Below, one piece after another: positions 39,200 through 39,765 of a stretch of DNA of 39,765 nucleotides (positions within the stretch are counted from its first letter, which is position 1; the number at the start of each line of letters is the position of its first letter). The stretch is from NCBI GenBank assembly GCA_017626325.1, contig JAGAIZ010000011.1, positions 1 through 39,765 on the forward strand, read 5' to 3'. The translations under genes were made by a program, and so were the position numbers. Under the pieces are notes generated by a model. That model saw nothing but the letters and a program-made list of their open reading frames with translations. It was not told the DNA's origin and did no database searches. Origin of the DNA: Lachnospiraceae bacterium. GTDB taxonomy: Bacteria; Bacillota; Clostridia; Lachnospirales; Lachnospiraceae.

Positions 39200-39765
39200 T
39201 TATTCTATGCCTCTTTTCAAATGCCCCGTCGTATATTCCCGATAAGGAAATTCGCTGCCCTCTATAATCATCCGGCATTGCTTTGCAGATTCTGCGGTAA
39301 AATCATAGCGCAGTATATCGGCGCCGATTCTTCTTATCTCCTTTTGTTTCCCATGCAGCGAGTAAGGTACGGAATTATAGATAATATTATAGCAATGTTC
39401 ACAATTCGTCTCTACCGGGAAAATAGTTCCATAGCGGTCCTTGAGTTCGGAGCGTACGTCTGCGCCGTTTCCCTTGACGCATCTGCCGGAAGTCTTCTTT
39501 AAGCAGTTCGCCGTAACCATCATCGGAATCCGGCCGTATACGATCATGGAGGACATCATACGAAGCCCGGCGGCCTGTTGAACCAGCGCGGAAGCTTCTT
39601 TTGCGTTTAATTCATACGGCAGACAGAATTCATTGCCGAATTGCTTCATAAACCGGATCGTTTCTGTGTTAAAACAGTACAAACCGGCATCGGGTATGAT
39701 CAGATAATCTCCCGGCAATTCTCTGACATAGGGAAGCTCTTCCAGATTCCGAATCAGGAATCCCC
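39200..39765 (-). CDS. U32-family peptidase, C-terminal part (partial)
   Basis: The reading frame stays open to the right edge (residues GFLIRNLEELPYVRELPGDY at 39764-39705), so this is the 3' part of a larger gene. The visible 187 residues show the U32/collagenase-like C-terminal pattern: PYELNAKEAS, VTANCLKK, the Cys pair NCEHCYNIIYNSVPYSLHG and DRYGTIFPV. U32 members include RlhA/TrhP-type RNA hydroxylation factors and proteases; which one applies is unclear without the N-terminus. It is immediately upstream of ftsW. Confidence 0.88.
   Translation of the reverse strand, partial: GFLIRNLEELPYVRELPGDYLIIPDAGLYCFNTETIRFMKQFGNEFCLPYELNAKEASALVQQAAGLRMMSSMIVYGRIPMMVTANCLKKTSGRCVKGNGADVRSELKDRYGTIFPVETNCEHCYNIIYNSVPYSLHGKQKEIRRIGADILRYDFTAESAKQCRMIIEGSEFPYREYTTGHLKRGIE

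Noticed and set aside
1-39765. Mobile elements, CRISPR arrays, defence islands or tRNA genes
   Set aside because: I saw no transposase or integrase motifs, direct-repeat arrays, cloverleaf-like genes or composition breaks; the gene content is conserved chromosomal core.

Overview
The window looks like chromosomal core genome of a spore-forming anaerobic Clostridia member, most likely family Lachnospiraceae. The reasons are the gene order (radC-mreBCD-PBP2-minCDE-rodA-mgsA in one run), the GerW/YtfJ-DUF2953 spore pair, a zinc-type L28, Gram-positive AGGAGG ribosome binding sites, frequent TTG/GTG starts, and moderate GC judged by eye. There are 41 supported protein genes, two of them cut by the window edges. 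All but two (rpmB and an HD-GYP-like gene) are on the minus strand. I found no tRNA, rRNA, CRISPR, insertion sequence, prophage or other obvious mobile DNA. No gene-free stretch exceeds 300 bases; the longest are 701-863, 31559-31769 and 34637-34821.

Layout, left to right (minus-strand operons read right to left). 1-863: start of a membrane protein, possibly CstA, behind an unknown 192-aa gene. 864-6447: division/envelope group of HlyD-like protein, PLP-binding protein YggS, sepF, a terminator, then aroB, lspA and a RluA-type pseudouridine synthase. 6448-6867: a small P-loop protein with its own promoter and terminator. 6965-17721: twelve tightly packed genes, DUF4321-radC-mreB-mreC-mreD-PBP2-minC-minD-minE-rodA-mgsA-dac, combining side-wall synthesis, septum placement and D,D-carboxypeptidase. 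17797-26280: miaB-mutS-mutL-miaA-PLP lyase (tRNA modification and mismatch repair). 26414-31558: asp23-fakA-recG-degV, which holds both likely halves of a fatty acid kinase. 31770-32025: rpmB, divergent. 32086-34636: an unknown gene, DUF2953, gerW, a 46-aa membrane protein and a coiled-coil J-domain protein. 34822-35877: HD-GYP-like protein under a palindromic promoter. 35908-39765: U32 peptidase-FtsW-class B PBP-NUDIX.

Most of this is conserved housekeeping, and I see no new defence or mobile system. The most unusual signal is a set of proteins that keep their family fold but lack key catalytic residues. The MgsA homologue has Ala where the catalytic base Asp71 should be. The MreB homologue has lost the catalytic Glu and the phosphate-2 Asp/Gly-Gly signature, and both genes sit in the same wall-synthesis/Min operon. 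The HD-GYP-like protein has Tyr in place of the metal-binding His of its HD pair. Also notable are a roughly 240-residue insertion in PBP2, a lipoprotein-type D,D-carboxypeptidase without the usual C-terminal anchor, a hexapeptide repeat extending MiaA, and a 15-bp inverted repeat around the -35 box of the HD-GYP gene. Protein functions are assigned from recognised motifs and gene order only; no database search was possible.
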